Below, one piece after another: positions 12,501 through 23,605 of a DNA stretch of 64,000 nt; the stretch's first letter is position 1; the number at the start of each line of letters is the position of its first letter. Below the pieces are notes generated by a model that did not search any database, was not told the origin of the DNA, and worked only from the letters and a program-made list of their open reading frames with translations. Position numbers and translations under genes: made by a program. Origin of the DNA: Pterois miles (lineage: Eukaryota; Chordata; Actinopteri; Perciformes; Scorpaenidae); assembly GCA_947000775.1 (NCBI GenBank), contig CAMQGK010000149.1:167001-231000 (forward strand), read 5' to 3'.

Positions 12501-15500
12501 AGCATTAATAAATAACAATCGCCTTTAGAGGACTTTCTTACATAGCGTTAAGTAACAAATCAAAGTCAACATTTACTTTTGGTTTGGTTTTTGGTTCATA
12601 TCAGCGTCATATCAAACTTTCAGACATGACCATTGCTATATGGTAAATGTTAACTGGTTAGGTTTACTTGGTTAATGTTAGAAAAAAAAGATAATGGCTC
12701 GAAATGGTGAAATGGTGTTTAAATAATAATGCAACAACGTCACGTAAAAATGTAACAAAAATGTAATGTGACAACGTAACATAACCATAACAACGCATCT
12801 AGTGTAAACAAAAAACAACTGCCCCTTGAGAAAGTTCTCACATAACGTTACGCAACAAATGTAACAATGTTACATATCAAACGTAAAGACATCATTTACT
12901 TTGGTTTCACAAGGAACATGAAGAGTGGTCTCCTGGGTGAAAGCCCTGTGTTTGTTTGACCCATTCATCCATCCTGACCTCCTCGCTATGCAGACTTTCT
13001 CGCTCTCTATATTACATAATTTGCCCTGACCGTAATAATGGTGCAGATGGGTTTATATTGGAGTTAGTTAAATGCCCGGTGCATCTCATACAGACACTAA
13101 AGGGTGTTTCAATAACGGTCGCTCATTGTAGCATGTCACTTCCTGACTGAATGCAAAAACACTCACATTCGATGTATCCATGGTTTGCAGAAATGTACTA
13201 AGTGCTCTCCAGTCCAGGAGTCCTGTCTCTTCCCTATTACACAGTGCATAGTAAATCTAACGTAGTCTACTGATATCAACACTATCAGCTTTCAATCAAC
13301 ACAATATTAAATGATTAACATCCATAAGATAGCCTTAATTATACCTTTGCCTGTGAGCTTTCTTTAGAACTTGATTTTGGCATTTTGGCCATCACCATCT
13401 TAGTTTTTTAAAACAAGAAACGACACAAGAGGGTGGAGCTAAGTACAACCAACGCTCTAAGACGAATCTCCCAGACCCAATCAGCAGGTAGCCCCGCCCT
13501 ACAGCATCCCCTGCTTTATGGTCTATCTGACTCTAAATAGGACCATAATTTACTGAATGGACATCGAGCTGTACTGAAGAAGACTGAAACTAGTGACTGA
13601 GACCATAAACTCATGTTTACAATGTTTACTAAGGTAATCAATCAGAGAGAAGGAGGATCATTTTCTCATAGACTTCTATTGACCCAGACTTGTTTTTGCA
13701 ACCAGAGGAGTCGCCCCCTTCTGGGTGTTTGAAACAATGCAGGTTTAAGGCCCTTCACCATTGACTTCACTTTTCAGACCCAGACGGTGCCCATACTTGG
13801 GACCAAGCTCTAAAACATGGGCGGTTTATTCAAACCTGTGTTGCCCTTTAAACTTCCAGACTTGAAAAATTTCCTTTTGTCTAAACGTAATCTGAAGTTG
13901 AACATCAACCATTGATTTTCATCTATATCCAATATGATGATTATATGTTTAATGTATCAATCGTACACTGGTTTGTGGAAATTCATGAATATGAACTATG
14001 TATTGAGACCATTTTTGTGTGTGAATATATCTTGTATTTCAACAGAACAACAGTAGCAGTACAACTGCTAATGAATTGTAATGTAAGAATTAGGATTTGG
14101 GGATACAGCACCATCATTACAACAGTACTGGTAAAACCTCCAATGGGACAAACTCTGCTTTTATTATGCAGACAAGCATATGTTGCATTTCCAAACAACT
14201 TCTTCCTATAGCGAGATACAATGGAGGAAGTGAAGGCTTATCTCTGCTCTCAAACAACTCTTGCTTCAGGTTTTGGCACAAATGTTTACACAGGACAGTC
14301 AGTTCCTGGACAACTTCATCAGTAATGAAATATTGAAAATAAGAGGTGTAGCCTTAATATCTTTTATAGCTCAAGATCCACATGTTGCAGATCTACAATC
14401 AAATTCAAAGATACTTTTTCTGTGTAAATGAACCCAGCTACAGTTAAATCTTACTCTGTATGCTGCCAGTCAAACTATGCAACATCTGTTAACCCACATC
14501 CACATCATTGGTCTTTGGGCTCATTTCTACACAAACAGCACATGAGTCTGAGCTGGGATTATTAGTGTGATGACTGTCTTGGACTGGATTAGCAGAGGGG
14601 AGCTCAGTAGGAATGGATGCATACTGTATGATTCAAAAGGTCTGGTGATAAAGGCACCACGGCCCATGAATCGGAATGAGTCAGATATAATGCAATCAAC
14701 AGCTTTAGTCAATCAATTAAACATATCATCAAAATTTTATTTTATGTTTTTTTTTTTTTATTGAGAGCAAGTTACAAGAGCAGATAGAGATTCATTGTCT
14801 TAAACACTTAAAGGTGCACACATGAATATTCTTTATGTTAATAAAATAGTTCAGTATAGGAGAAAATATGCTGTTTTGCTTTCATGCTGAAAGTTAGATA
14901 AACAATATCAATAATCACGCTCATGTTTGTACATTACGAGTGGAGCTCGGGCCGTAATGCGATTAGCTTATCTTAGCTTAGCATGAAGTTTGCAGTGGTT
15001 CAGAGGTGTTTACAGACGCTTTTTTAAACCTTTGGACAGAACTGTCTGTTTTTGGCTTCACGTTTTTATGCTAAGCTAGGCGAATCACCTCTTGGTTTTA
15101 GCTCCATCTAAAGGTGCTAAATTTAAAATTCAGAGAATATCTGTATCTGACAACACGCTGACAAAAAATGCTGCATGTATTTTATTTTTTGGCCACTTGG
15201 GGGCAGTAGAGTAAGCTGTAAATGCAACAAACGCAACACCTCTAAAGCGTACTAATTCCCGTTCTAATTCAAGTTATAGCTTGTTTAATCTACAATTACA
15301 AACAGAATTGTAAAAACAAGAAATTGTGGGTTTACAGTGAGTTGCGATGTGTGGAAAGTAACTTATCTCAAGTTTCTAATGAGGAGAGGCTTAAAATGCA
15401 GTGTAAGGGGGCCCTGTGGCTTTGTTATCATATGATATGTGTACATGTGCTTTGAGGAGAATAGTAATTTGTTAATATTATACTTCCACACAAAAGGACT

Positions 15501-15901
15501 ATTTGCACAAAAGTAATATATAGAAGTGCTGATGCCTTTGAGCTCTTCTTCACAGATGCTGCAGAGTCCTACGCTGAGTCAGCATCTGAAACAGAAGCCT
15601 CTGTGTGGTTTGGGAAGGGCTGGATCACTATGTTCACACTGGGAAAACAGACACACACTCTGGCTGCGTACAGCGGTGAGCGACTGTAAATGAGGAGCGC
15701 ACGGTCGCACAGAAACTCAGTGTGGTTGGAGTTATGTGAGAGGAGGAAATGTCACTTAAAAACAGCCTGACCTCTTTAAAGTGATACGACAGGTACTACC
15801 CACCACCACAGAGCACATGAGCCACACAGTAACTGCAGCAACAACTGCTGTACTGCATGACTGCAGTACTATTTACTCTATCAAGAGGGTTGAGATAAAG
15901 G

Positions 15902-15969
<68 letters not shown>

Positions 15970-18900
15970 GCCTCTGTTCTGCAGTAATATACACGAAACC
16001 ACTAAACTAATATTATGGTAGATGTGTATCCAACTGGACCTGAGGCCACATGGATACACATCGGCCATTTTGCCAGCAGTGGAAAACTACAGACAAACAA
16101 AATGTTACTGAAATTACTGTGACATTACGTTATGAATCAGTTTCAGTGTAATAACTGATGCCTCTATATGACCTACATAAGTAAATGAGAGCATCAGTGA
16201 GGAGACTGACTGTCTCTACAGTATATAGTTATCCTTGATGCTTGTCATTGATTCCCCGCATAATCAGATGAAGCGATTTACATGCAGGTTCACCAGAAAC
16301 TCCTTCAGCTCAGACTCCAGAGGAGCCTCCGGCAGCAACAAGCCAACCACAGACCCAGATCTGGATCCAGTGGAAACACTTCTGGGCCCACTAGAGGGAA
16401 CGGAGGCTTGGGAGAACCAGAACCAGGACTGCACAGGCAGACTGTCAGACCCTGCTGCAGTAAAATGAGAGATTTCTAAAGGGACTCTGGTGCTCAGAAA
16501 CACTACCGCTTTTGTCAACAGGGACCGCCATAATCTAATAGTAGCTTAAAGGTATGATCTGTCACAGTTGTTGGTTCCTGTTTGCCGAGGGGGAGAGAGA
16601 GAGCAGTGGTGGTAGAGCGAAGTATACAGTAGAGTGACTGAAGAGAGGGAGCGGCATTACTGAGAACAACAGCAAATCAGAAAAATAAAACATTATTTTC
16701 GGACTGTTTCTCAGCGGTTACATTCTAAACCACACAATTAAATCTGCGGGAAGGTGTCCCGTTCTCATTCTTGAAATACTGTCGCTTTGGTTCTAAAGCT
16801 AAAGGGGGAATCCTTCCTCGGTATCAGAAGCCGAAGGGCATCACAGACCGGCGGCATCTGACCATCTGAATTGGCTGCATATCTCGCATGTTGTTATAAA
16901 CTGGGGGTTGCACCCCAACATAGGGCACAAAGCCACTGTACAGACACCCAGAAGAGTCCAGAGTAAAGCAAAATAAAAAGAAAGAGAAAATACAGGCAGC
17001 AGACTGCAGGGTCTCTGTAGAAACAGACACCCCCCACACTTAATAAGTGATGATGTATTTTCTATCAGTCGACTCATTGTTTATGAAATACGTATTACAT
17101 ATTATACCTTTAACACAATGAAAGAATACCCCAGCAAAAGTAAAAAAAAAAAATGTTTCAGGTGGTCTAAGTTGCATTTGGTCTAAGTTTAGATGCAGTA
17201 CGTCATGTTCTATGAACTAAATGTTTTACATGTGACATTTTAATCTGCAAAGTCTCAAATATGTAGTGAAGTAAAAAGTAGACTATTTTCAGTTGACGAA
17301 CGAATGCCCTCCATGTCGGCCTTCTTCCTACATTGCTGGGAGTCGAGGTCTTCTACGGATGGATGTGCTGAGCAGTTTCTACCACTCCACAATGCCATAA
17401 GGCCACTGTACCGCCCTAAACTGTAAGGTGCTACCGAGGATAGTGAAACTGCTCAGCACATCACCAGGATGGAGCTGTTTGTCGTTTATATTTTGAGGAT
17501 TTACTTCTGTACCCTTCACAGCGGATTACACGATTAAATAGTCTTTGATTCACAGATCACAGCCAGAACTAGGCTAGTGCATGAATGAAAACCATCGTGG
17601 ATATATAAGACATCTGTGCCCGTACAGCTAGATGAGAGCCCTGTAACAGCCATGAAGCAGCCAGGGTGTTTTCCAAACTACAAGGCAGTTGTACCTATGA
17701 ACAATAGTCGATTAGTTAATGAATCGATAAACAGGAAATTAATGAATTTGCCTTTGTTGTGAGTCACTGTCTGAATGCACTCAGCTGGATGTTTTAAACA
17801 GACGGTCTATATTTGGCGAGTATTATCGGGCTTTCTCTGACGTTCAGAGGCTCAGTGCTGCTGCTGTCTCTGCAGGCAGACAAGCCAAACTATGGAGGGT
17901 TTTCAGGCTACATGATGTTTCATATGACAGCTGTATAAAAGGATCACAGCTGTGAACATGTGGTTGAACATACAGCTATAGTTCATCTTAACTAGGACTG
18001 TCAGTTAATTTAAATATTTATCATGATACATGTTCCTTAAAGGGAGATTTGTCGAATGTTTAATACTCTAATCAACATGGGAGTGGACAAATATGCTGCT
18101 TTATACAAATGTATGTATATATTTATTATTGTAAATCAATAACAACACTAATCAATGGCAGATATTGTCCAGAAACCCTCCCAGGTTCTGACTTTAGCAT
18201 CAACAATCTGCTCCAATCAGAACATGGCAAACTGCAGCCCAACAGGCAACAACAGCTGTCAGTGTGTCAGAGTGCTGACTTGACTAGGACTTGATCCAGA
18301 CTGACTGGGACTATCATAAAGTGGGCATGTCTGTAAAGGGGAGACTGGTGGGGACCCAGAGAACCCATTTACATCCACACATCTGGAGGTCAGAGGTCAA
18401 CGGACCCCTCTGGAGATGGACAGGACAGTCTTTCCTCGTGAGTGTGGAGCGTTATTTCTTGGCCAGCTAGGATTCCTCAGATTTTCTAGTTTCATATGAA
18501 GCCAGTATCACTTATCTTTGAAACTGATCCTGATACAACCTCTGAAAGACAGACTGAATTAATGCGTTACAGAAATTACTGGCATTAAAACAAGTCTGAG
18601 TTAATGCAACGACAGCCCAGTTGACATGGTTCATTTCTCTGCTGTTTTTCAACCACATCTAAAGAGCATTATCCTGCTGCCTAGTTAGCCGGCTCACAAC
18701 TGAGATAACACATTTAACTCCAAGGACTTAGCTCTAGTACAGCTTAAAAGGTCAGTTTACCCAAATTACAACAAAAACATATTTTCTCATTTCCCCCTTG
18801 TAGTATTTATTTAGTCGTGCCTCGACAGATTTTGAGAAAGGTTTGATACCAGCCCAAAACAAAGTTGGTAAATGTAATCTCACAGGTTTCATTGGGAACA

Positions 18901-21900
18901 GTTACGTTGGGAGAAAATAGTCCCAATCAAACTGCAAATTAACACTTAAGATTAAGACAAGCCATTAACTAAAATGTAAAAACAAAATCTCTCACTGATC
19001 ATTAATAACTTGACTGTACTGACCGACGTTATCGCCAACACTGCATCCATGTGTTGACCTGTGCTTTGTTGTAGCTCTCAGAGCATTAAAGGTGCAGTGC
19101 CAATATCTAGCCAGCTGATCCAAACAAACAGGGGGCAGCGTTTCACCTCCACTACTGGATCCATACAACCTACATTCACAGCCATCAGTTTAAAGAGTAG
19201 TGCAAGAACATGCAAAAATCAACCAAACTCTGAAACTCTGAGAGACGGTTAAAATAACGCTGCTATCTTATAATCTTCACGTGCGGCGTCGGCCTGCAGC
19301 TTACGTTGTAAGCTGTACGTTTACTGTGCCACGAACTGTGACACCAACCGGGGCTGATGAACGCTTTGATGCTTTATTTATTGGACCAGATCCAAAGTGG
19401 CAGAAACAAGAAAACCTCCTGCACCTTTGCCTCGTCCTCCCCGCTGAGCTCAGCTTCAGCCTGTGCAAACCCCAGTGTTGGGTGGAGCGCTGGCTCTAAG
19501 ATAAGATAAGATACGATAATATAAGATAAGATAAACCTTTATTAATCCCCGGAGGGAAATTCGGGTAATTTGTGTAATGGCAGCAATACAGAGTTTGCTG
19601 ATATGGCAGGGAGTTGGGGCAGTCCCCCCGGTTTCAGACCCCCCGGGTTCAGACCCCCGGGTTCAGACCCCCCGGGTTCAGACCCCCGGGGTTCAGACCC
19701 CCCGGGTTCAGACCCCCTGGGTTCAGACCCCCCGGGTTCAGACCCCCCGGGGTTCAGACCCCCGGGTTCAGACCCCCGGTGCTGGCTGATTTTAAGCCAA
19801 CTGCTAACCGAAGGCCCGTCTCCCAGAGCTGCCGGCTCCTCTGGCAAAGTGGTCTCCTGGCGGTACGGAGGATCGATCCGGTCTCACGGGAAGGCACATA
19901 AATACCACGACATTACAAGGATATTCTGCATCATGAGTACACAATTTAGCTTTTTCATGTGTAATTTGTACAACTCTTTACGTGTGTCATTTGCACACCA
20001 CGCAACTAGCTGGGGTTAGGTTCAGGCAAAAAAACACTCGGTAAGTTCAGGTAAAACTTAAAATCAGTACATACATTAAGTAAAATATGTATTGAAACTC
20101 TGAACTACAGAAAACGTGACGAAAACATCAATAAAAAACAGTAAGTAACTTACAAAACACTGGTTAACAACGGCCTCCAACACAGGTCTCCTGGTTAAAA
20201 GTCCTGTGTTTGTTGGACCCATCCACCTCCCCACCACAAATGGTCTTTCTTGCTGTTTATACTATGTCACTAACTCTTAACATACATTTATATGGATACA
20301 TGGCATACAAAAGACACGAAAATCAAGAGTATGTACTTTTTGCATGCTAGCAAATTATTATTGCATATTATCATGGACTTTATACGCCTTTTCGTACAAA
20401 TGGGCTGGGAGGATGAAACAAAAACATACGACATTTTCTTGTTTCTGCCACTTTGGATTTAATCCAACAAACAAACGATGAAAAGGCTCAGTACCGTTAA
20501 TGTTATGGACAGACTGGACGCCACAGTGACTCACTATCGCCTCTCTACATACAAGTGGCCGACAGAGGCGAAGTCCCGCCCCTTCCGGTGCACCCCATGG
20601 GACCTTATTTTGGAAACATATGAGTGGTGGTCAATGGCGAGAGACAAATACTCTTTATTTCCCTTTGAACTGTGACTTTGTTGATTTGCAAAACGATGTT
20701 TTAAATTGACAAACAAGTGTGATTCATGGTGCAATTCAAAAGGGATCAAAAAAATATCTGTCTCTCACCGTTGACTTCCGTACATATTTTTCCCAAAATA
20801 AAATCCCATGGGCTCCACCAGAAGTGGCGGATTTTGTCACTCTATTACAGCACAGCTAGCTGGTTAGCATGCTCATTTCAGTAGATATCTCTGCAACACA
20901 ATACATAGACGTCTCTGACAGTATTTCACACTCAGTGAAATACTGATGTTATGTGTTTTACACATTGCACCTTTCAGATGCTTTTTTGTTAACAGGTTCT
21001 GCTCTATTTAGCCTTGGATTATGGGAATGACACAACTACTGCTAACCTCAAAAATCATGAGGTGGCCAACAGTGGAAGCACTGGCTAGCACCTGGAAACC
21101 TGTTACCATAAATACGTCCTCTGGTTGTGGAAAAAATAGCTTAACCAGCTGGTGAATGTTTACTTTTTCCCATGTGGGACACCGAAGTTTAAAATCAGTC
21201 TGGACAAATACACAGCAGCAGCCGACAGAGCAGAAGCTGTACGGTGTCCTCTGTGAGGGATTCTCCTGTATTATCCCACCCGACAGACAACACCGTGAGC
21301 TTCTGAACTCTACATCCCCGACTCCCTCTAACATGGAGACTCCGCCTCTAACATGGAGACTCCGCCTCTAACATGGAGGCTGAGGTTCGTTTTAGTCGGC
21401 TAAACTCTACTGCAGCTGATGATCATGGCAGAGGGTGTGCACATCAGTCATCACCCAGATCTGCAAGCTCTTATATGTTAGACTGAGAGCTGCACCCTTC
21501 CCTTGGTGGAGTTTATCATTTTTAATATTTCTAATGTAGATCATAACTATGTTGTGTAAAATGTATGTATACTCCGAAGAGAGCAACAACATACTGTGAA
21601 ATGACGTAGTTTCAACTTACACTACATGTTGTAAACAAGTCATTAAAGGGGACATATCATGAAAAATTCACTCACTTTTTCAATACAAGTTCATACACAA
21701 GTTCATATATTTGGGTATCTGGAGAGTCTACCAGCCCACAAACTGTGAAATAAGACAACCCAGTCAGTTTTTTTGTGGTCTGTCTAGATCAGAAAACGTG
21801 ATTCAACAAGCCAATCAGATGTGGCTCCCCTTCCTATGTCACATGCAGGCTCATTAGAATAGACCGCCCACAGCTGGAGAGCAACCTTTGCAAACGTGCA

Positions 21901-23053
21901 CCATATTTTCCTCAAGTCAAACACTAAAAAGGAGCAGATAAGAGCATAAATATAGGTAGATTCAGGCAGATCGTATGAGAAAACATTGTTTTTTGAACAT
22001 TAAAACATGTAAACATGTTCTAGTAGAACCCCAGAATCCAAGTGTGAACCTGAAAATGAGCATATGTCCCCTTCCAATTTACAGACGCTATCATTGCTAT
22101 ATTATTATTATTATTATTATTTGCTATATATTATTTTCAAATACTTGCTTCTTTTAGTCATTTATAAAACAAAAAGGCCAAATATTCACATGGCTTCAGC
22201 TTTTCTTTTCTTTGTTCTATATCAATAGAATATCTATGAATTTGGATTTAGGATCTGGGAAAATTGTGATCAGCATTTTTCACAATGTCTTGACATTTTA
22301 TCGAGCATGATTAATTCTGATTAATCATAAAAATATAATCAACTTCTTCAGCGCTAATGAAGATAATCACTTCTACACCTGGTGATTTGTAGCTGGATTC
22401 ATTTCATCATCAGATGAAATCAATCTTGAATATTTTCTGAAAATGAGTCGATGCTATGATCTTTTTAAAAGTCAGTTCCCAGCATATGACATATAAATAG
22501 CAACGACTGCGCACGGCAGAGGTAGAAACACCGTTTCTCATATCATGACTTTGTCATCAGTTTGTTGACAGATCTCATAACTCCACATTTTCCATTTAAA
22601 TTAATGCTGTTTAAGAAATAAAAATGTATTGATTCCTGCAGGATTCTGCCTTCGCAGGTTTAACAGATGGAACTATTTATTGAGTTCATGTTTGCCATGG
22701 GTCCTAATTTAAAGCATCGCCACGATCAGAGGGGTACGACCACTCTGTCAGTCATTTTGAGTCTATCTGCTTTTCTCTTGAAAGACAAATAAAAATGAAA
22801 CGTGCTGAAGTTGTAATGGCTGTGGGTTTATTTAATTATTTCATATTGGGGTCAAAATGACCACGGTTGGTTTCACCATATAAATATAACACAAGTAATG
22901 TTTATGGGAACAAGTATTTCCTCCCCTGTACTACTTAATTTTGTAGTATTATATTTTCTCTATCTTTTTGCCCTTTAAGTAAAGCCGTCACAGCATTGAT
23001 CCTTTCTGTTTCTATAATACAGTAACATTCAGCAGCAGGGAGGGTTAAAAGAC

Positions 23054-23097
<44 letters not shown>

Positions 23098-23593
23098 TTA
23101 AGGGGAGTAAAGACTTCTGTCTGAGGCAGTCTGTCCTCGGGTTTCAGATCCTAAATGATAAAATGATTGGTTCCAGTAGGACCATAAAAATTTATATTAC
23201 TGGATAAAATGTGGGAAAAGGACATTGACAATAGGTATACCTTCTTTACATTTATTTTCAATTAATTATTATTATCATTCATGTTTGAAATGAGAAAGAA
23301 TCAAGTATTAAGTACTAATGTGTACAAGTACATATTTTCATTTTACTCGATATAAACATGAACTGTACCTTTCCTATAATAATAATAACAATAATAACGG
23401 TGTGGTCTCGGTGTGGTCTCGGTGTGGTCCCGGTGCATCAGTAGGATCCTGCTGTCTGTGAGAGGGGAGCCTCTGATCATTGAATGTATCTCAGACACTC
23501 ACCCAGGTTCCTCAGAGGATCGATGGCCTTGGACTCGGACGTCCCGGCTCCGCGCTTCCCCACCGGGGCTGCTGTCTTCCTGCTGCCCAACAT
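2689..23593 (-). CDS. plcd3: Phospholipase C delta (plcd3-like), spliced, 5' two-thirds visible
   Basis: Phosphoinositide-specific phospholipase C cleaves PtdIns(4,5)P2 to IP3 and diacylglycerol at the plasma membrane and needs calcium. Nine minus-strand exons join in phase to 448 codons. Residues about 40-155 form a PH domain, about 155-280 hold EF hands (loop DQNHDDKMSYEE), and about 290-440 form the catalytic X domain. Catalytic residues are all present: H329 and N330 in SSSHNTYL, E359 and D361 in VELDCWDG, H374 in IYHGHTL, and E408 in SLENHC. The X/Y linker, Y and C2 exons lie left of the window. The assignment to PLCD3 rather than PLCD1 or PLCD4 rests on remembered similarity (GCQSE, GEPVIYHGHTLTSK, MARxLxxILGD) and on the adjacent acbd4. 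The gene is divergent from acbd4. Confidence 0.9.
3059..3203 (-). CDS. plcd3: plcd3 coding exon 8 (X domain)
   Basis: 145 nt between acceptor TTCTCTTAG and donor GTGAAGAC. It encodes ALNHGCRCVELDCWDG, then GEPVIYHGHTLTSK and INDYAFK. It carries the calcium-coordinating Glu and Asp and the second catalytic His. It joins in phase to the neighbouring exons. Confidence 0.95.
3464..3965. repeat. Dispersed repeat (copy 1 of 2 in window)
   Basis: A stretch containing GAGGGTGGAGCTAAGTACAA, a GTAGCCCCGCCCT box, CTGAAACTAGTGACTGAGAC and AGGAGTCGCCCCCT. The same order of phrases recurs at about 13362-13755. It is a dispersed, apparently non-coding repeat of unknown class. Confidence 0.75.
4170..5036 (+). 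pseudogene. hAT-family (ZBED-like) transposase relic
   Basis: Short plus-strand frames recall the C-terminal part of hAT transposases. LATVLDPRFKDL matches the family's LDPRFK block. DCLVQRWAAH followed by ALLAPKYPATPASRVQCQ resembles the W-x-x-H, Y-P-x-L-A and A-T-P-A-S dimerisation block. Frames are interrupted, and a (GT)n stretch at about 4529-4552 lies within. It sits in a plcd3 intron and is a dead fragment. The upstream part (4010-4446) is less certain. Confidence 0.6.
5221..5242. repeat. Poly-A tract
   Basis: About 22 consecutive A residues, possibly a retroposon tail. No element body could be identified. Confidence 0.8.
5786..5987 (-). CDS. plcd3: plcd3 coding exon 7 (X domain start)
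   Basis: 202 nt, with acceptor CCCGGTACAG and donor GTAAGAGC. It encodes AQKNQFMTPNGF, MLSKENCVFD, VYQDMRHPLAHYF and ISSSHNTYLTKDQLTG, ending STEPYIR. It contains the general base/acid His and the calcium-binding Asn of PLC. Confidence 0.96.
6232..6457 (-). CDS. plcd3: plcd3 coding exon 6 (EF-hand region)
   Basis: 226 nt, with acceptor GTGGTCAG and donor GTACGGCA. It encodes KCDQSADGRLDHGEIEVFCR, a second EF-hand-like loop, then LLRRPELDAVF and AQSLILTYELNEW. The last base of the exon completes an Ala codon with exon 7. Confidence 0.93.
6582..6606. repeat. (GT)n next to plcd3 exon 5 donor
   Basis: GT repeat on the plus strand, hence (CA)n in the plcd3 transcript, beginning 4 nt inside the intron after the exon 5 donor (GTAGCACACA). 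Confidence 0.95.
6611..6740 (-). CDS. plcd3: plcd3 coding exon 5 (first EF hand)
   Basis: 130 nt. It encodes (H)WIHAYLSRADQNHDDKMSYE and VQTLLQMINIDLSDQYAR, ending LFQ. The loop DQNHDDKMSYEE has EF-hand spacing. Its 5' boundary is an AC, not AG, acceptor (TTTGTTTGTCAC before CTGGATT), matched by an AT donor on exon 4. This reading restores the family's invariant LDHWIH. Confidence 0.93.
6828..7060. repeat. Homopolymer-rich low-complexity stretch
   Basis: Many runs of A, G and T (for example nine or more G followed by A runs, then a T run and a G run) inside the U12 intron. It may be poorly called sequence rather than true genome. No gene was seen. Confidence 0.7.
7140..7520. repeat. Dispersed repeat, inverted relative to a copy near 44 kb
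   Basis: Phrases such as CATCAGCTTGTGTTAACC, CAGACCTTATTTCAGGCATC and GAACCAGAAGTGCTAAAATG recur as reverse complement at about 43930-44340. Non-coding dispersed repeat. Confidence 0.65.
7566..7794 (-). CDS. plcd3: plcd3 coding exon 4 (PH domain core)
   Basis: 229 nt, with acceptor CCTCACACAG. It encodes FSVMEVECVREGCQSE, then HRCLTVVFKGPRKSLDLLC, EEAQHWARGIRTL and MTQKEKLD. This is the second half of the PLC-delta PH domain, and EGCQSE is characteristic of the PLCD3 side of the family. It ends GACCA before the ATATCC donor of the U12 intron. Confidence 0.95.
8087..8140 (-). mobile_element. Truncated retroposon 3' tail, (TCTTA)n type
   Basis: On the minus strand this reads CCCGAATTTCCCTCCGGGG then ATTAATAAAGG and a (TCTTA)n tail. 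The same block occurs at 19497-19565, 26091-26143 and 41812-41860, with a diverged relative at 56633-56682. Short bodies and a simple-repeat tail suggest 5'-truncated non-LTR or SINE copies. The family name is not certain. Confidence 0.6.
8281..9020 (-). repeat. Dispersed repeat family (copy A)
   Basis: Carries, in reverse complement, the block GGGTGATGTTATGAACCCAG and nearby phrases found again at 29940-30310 and 45100-45600 on the plus strand. Copies are hundreds of bases long and lack a coding frame, so this is probably a non-autonomous DNA element. Confidence 0.7.
11162..11273 (-). CDS. plcd3: plcd3 coding exon 3 (PH domain)
   Basis: 112 nt, with acceptor CATACGTTAAG and donor GTAAGTCC. 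It encodes VRSPRWQKRRTLKLLGDGVT, then VWCQSHKTS and AKEQQS. The basic WQKRR segment corresponds to the phosphoinositide-binding beta strands of the PLC-delta PH domain. Confidence 0.93.
11365..11420 (-). CDS. plcd3: plcd3 coding exon 2
   Basis: 56 nt, with acceptor TTGCTTTGTAG and donor GTAAAGG. It encodes (G)VQDDEDVKRMLQGSSMVK, the conserved helix and first strand before the PH domain. Its phase fits exon 1 (ending in G) and exon 3. Confidence 0.92.
12068..12240 (+). pseudogene. Non-LTR retrotransposon reverse-transcriptase fragment
   Basis: A plus-strand frame reads INFHFYADDTLLYVAVNTT, the Y-A-D-D catalytic core of non-LTR reverse transcriptases. It is preceded by a decayed SPEGMALGPVLFN resembling VPQGSVLGPLLF. 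A stop codon and short length show a dead 5'- and 3'-truncated LINE fragment, CR1/L2/Rex-like at best guess. Confidence 0.7.
12400..13030. repeat. Dispersed repeat related to 1960-2470
   Basis: Shows GGTTAGGTTTACTTGGTTA-like phrases and a CTCCTGGGTGAAAGCCCTGT segment followed by a GACCCATTCATCCATCCTGA box, parallel to the copies near 2.2 and 20.2 kb. Confidence 0.6.
13362..13755. repeat. Dispersed repeat (copy 2)
   Basis: Same order of phrases as 3464-3965 (GAGGGTGGAGCTAAGTACAA to AGGAGTCGCCCCCT). Non-coding. Confidence 0.75.
15902..15968. repeat. (CA)n microsatellite
   Basis: Pure CA tract of about 33 units in plcd3 intron 1. Confidence 0.97.
17362..17462. repeat. 18-bp perfect inverted repeat, hairpin-forming
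   Basis: GATGTGCTGAGCAGTTTC at 17362-17379 is perfectly complementary to 17445-17462, with a 65-nt spacer whose edges can extend pairing imperfectly. It could be a small fold-back element or a precursor-like hairpin. Nothing shows transcription. Confidence 0.7.
18000..18620 (+). repeat. Dispersed repeat family with an inverted copy at 51.4-52.1 kb
   Basis: Long shared stretches with the reverse complement of 51440-52110, for example around CAACAACAGCTGTCAGTGTG and TTACATCCACACATCTGGA. The ends carry the common fish motif of a CTGTCA box next to AT-rich ATTAAT sequence. Probably a non-autonomous DNA transposon. Confidence 0.75.
19497..19565 (-). mobile_element. Retroposon tail, (TCTTA)n type
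   Basis: Same tail block as 8087-8140, with an expanded and slightly diverged (TCTTA)n part. Confidence 0.6.
19618..19790. repeat. GC-rich minisatellite, unit GGGTTCAGACCCCCC-like
   Basis: About eleven tandem units of 14-16 bases. Each unit contains the near-palindrome GGGTTCAGACCCC, so single units can fold back. Open frames of Gly/Ser/Asp/Pro on both strands are artefacts. Confidence 0.93.
19990..20290. repeat. Dispersed repeat related to 1960-2470
   Basis: GGGTTAGGTTCAGGCAAAA start, a run of AT-rich sequence, then GGTCTCCTGGTTAAAAGTCC and a CCCATCCACCTCCCCACCAC box. Confidence 0.6.
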
Positions 23594-23605
23594 AACGACC
23601 AGAGG
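23394..23605. repeat. 212-bp direct duplication, copy A (contains plcd3 exon 1)
   Basis: Same length as, and differing at only six positions from, 25104-25315. Copy A keeps CpG dinucleotides and leads directly into a GC-rich upstream region. Confidence 0.95.
23503..23593 (-). CDS. plcd3: plcd3 coding exon 1 (preferred copy A)
   Basis: 91 nt from ATG to donor GTGAGTGTC. It encodes MLGSRKTAAPVGKRGAGTSE then SKAIDPLRNLG and ends in phase 1 so that exon 2 (GAGTGCAGG) gives LGVQDDED. I prefer this copy over 25213-25303 because it adjoins a GC- and CpG-rich upstream region typical of a promoter and 5' UTR, and its own CpGs are intact. Confidence 0.85.

Larger units (their letters stand above)
11421..23502. 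other. plcd3 intron 1 (about 12 kb), no nested gene seen
   Basis: Repeat-rich, with a reverse-transcriptase fragment near 12.1 kb, dispersed repeats, (CA)n at 15902-15968, a hairpin at 17362-17462, a 15-bp-type minisatellite at 19.6 kb and (ATT)n tracts at 22103-22120 and 23056-23096. The frame at 16235-16468 looks coding-like, but I cannot place it in any family. Confidence 0.6.

Noticed and set aside
16235..16518. Overlapping open frames on both strands with an acidic, coding-like composition
   Set aside because: No domain or family recognised, no splice context, and it lies within repeat-rich intron sequence.
19542..20019. Gly/Ser/Pro/Asp-rich frames resembling a collagen-like or PPGS repeat protein
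   Set aside because: They are generated in several frames and both strands by the GGGTTCAGACCCC minisatellite.
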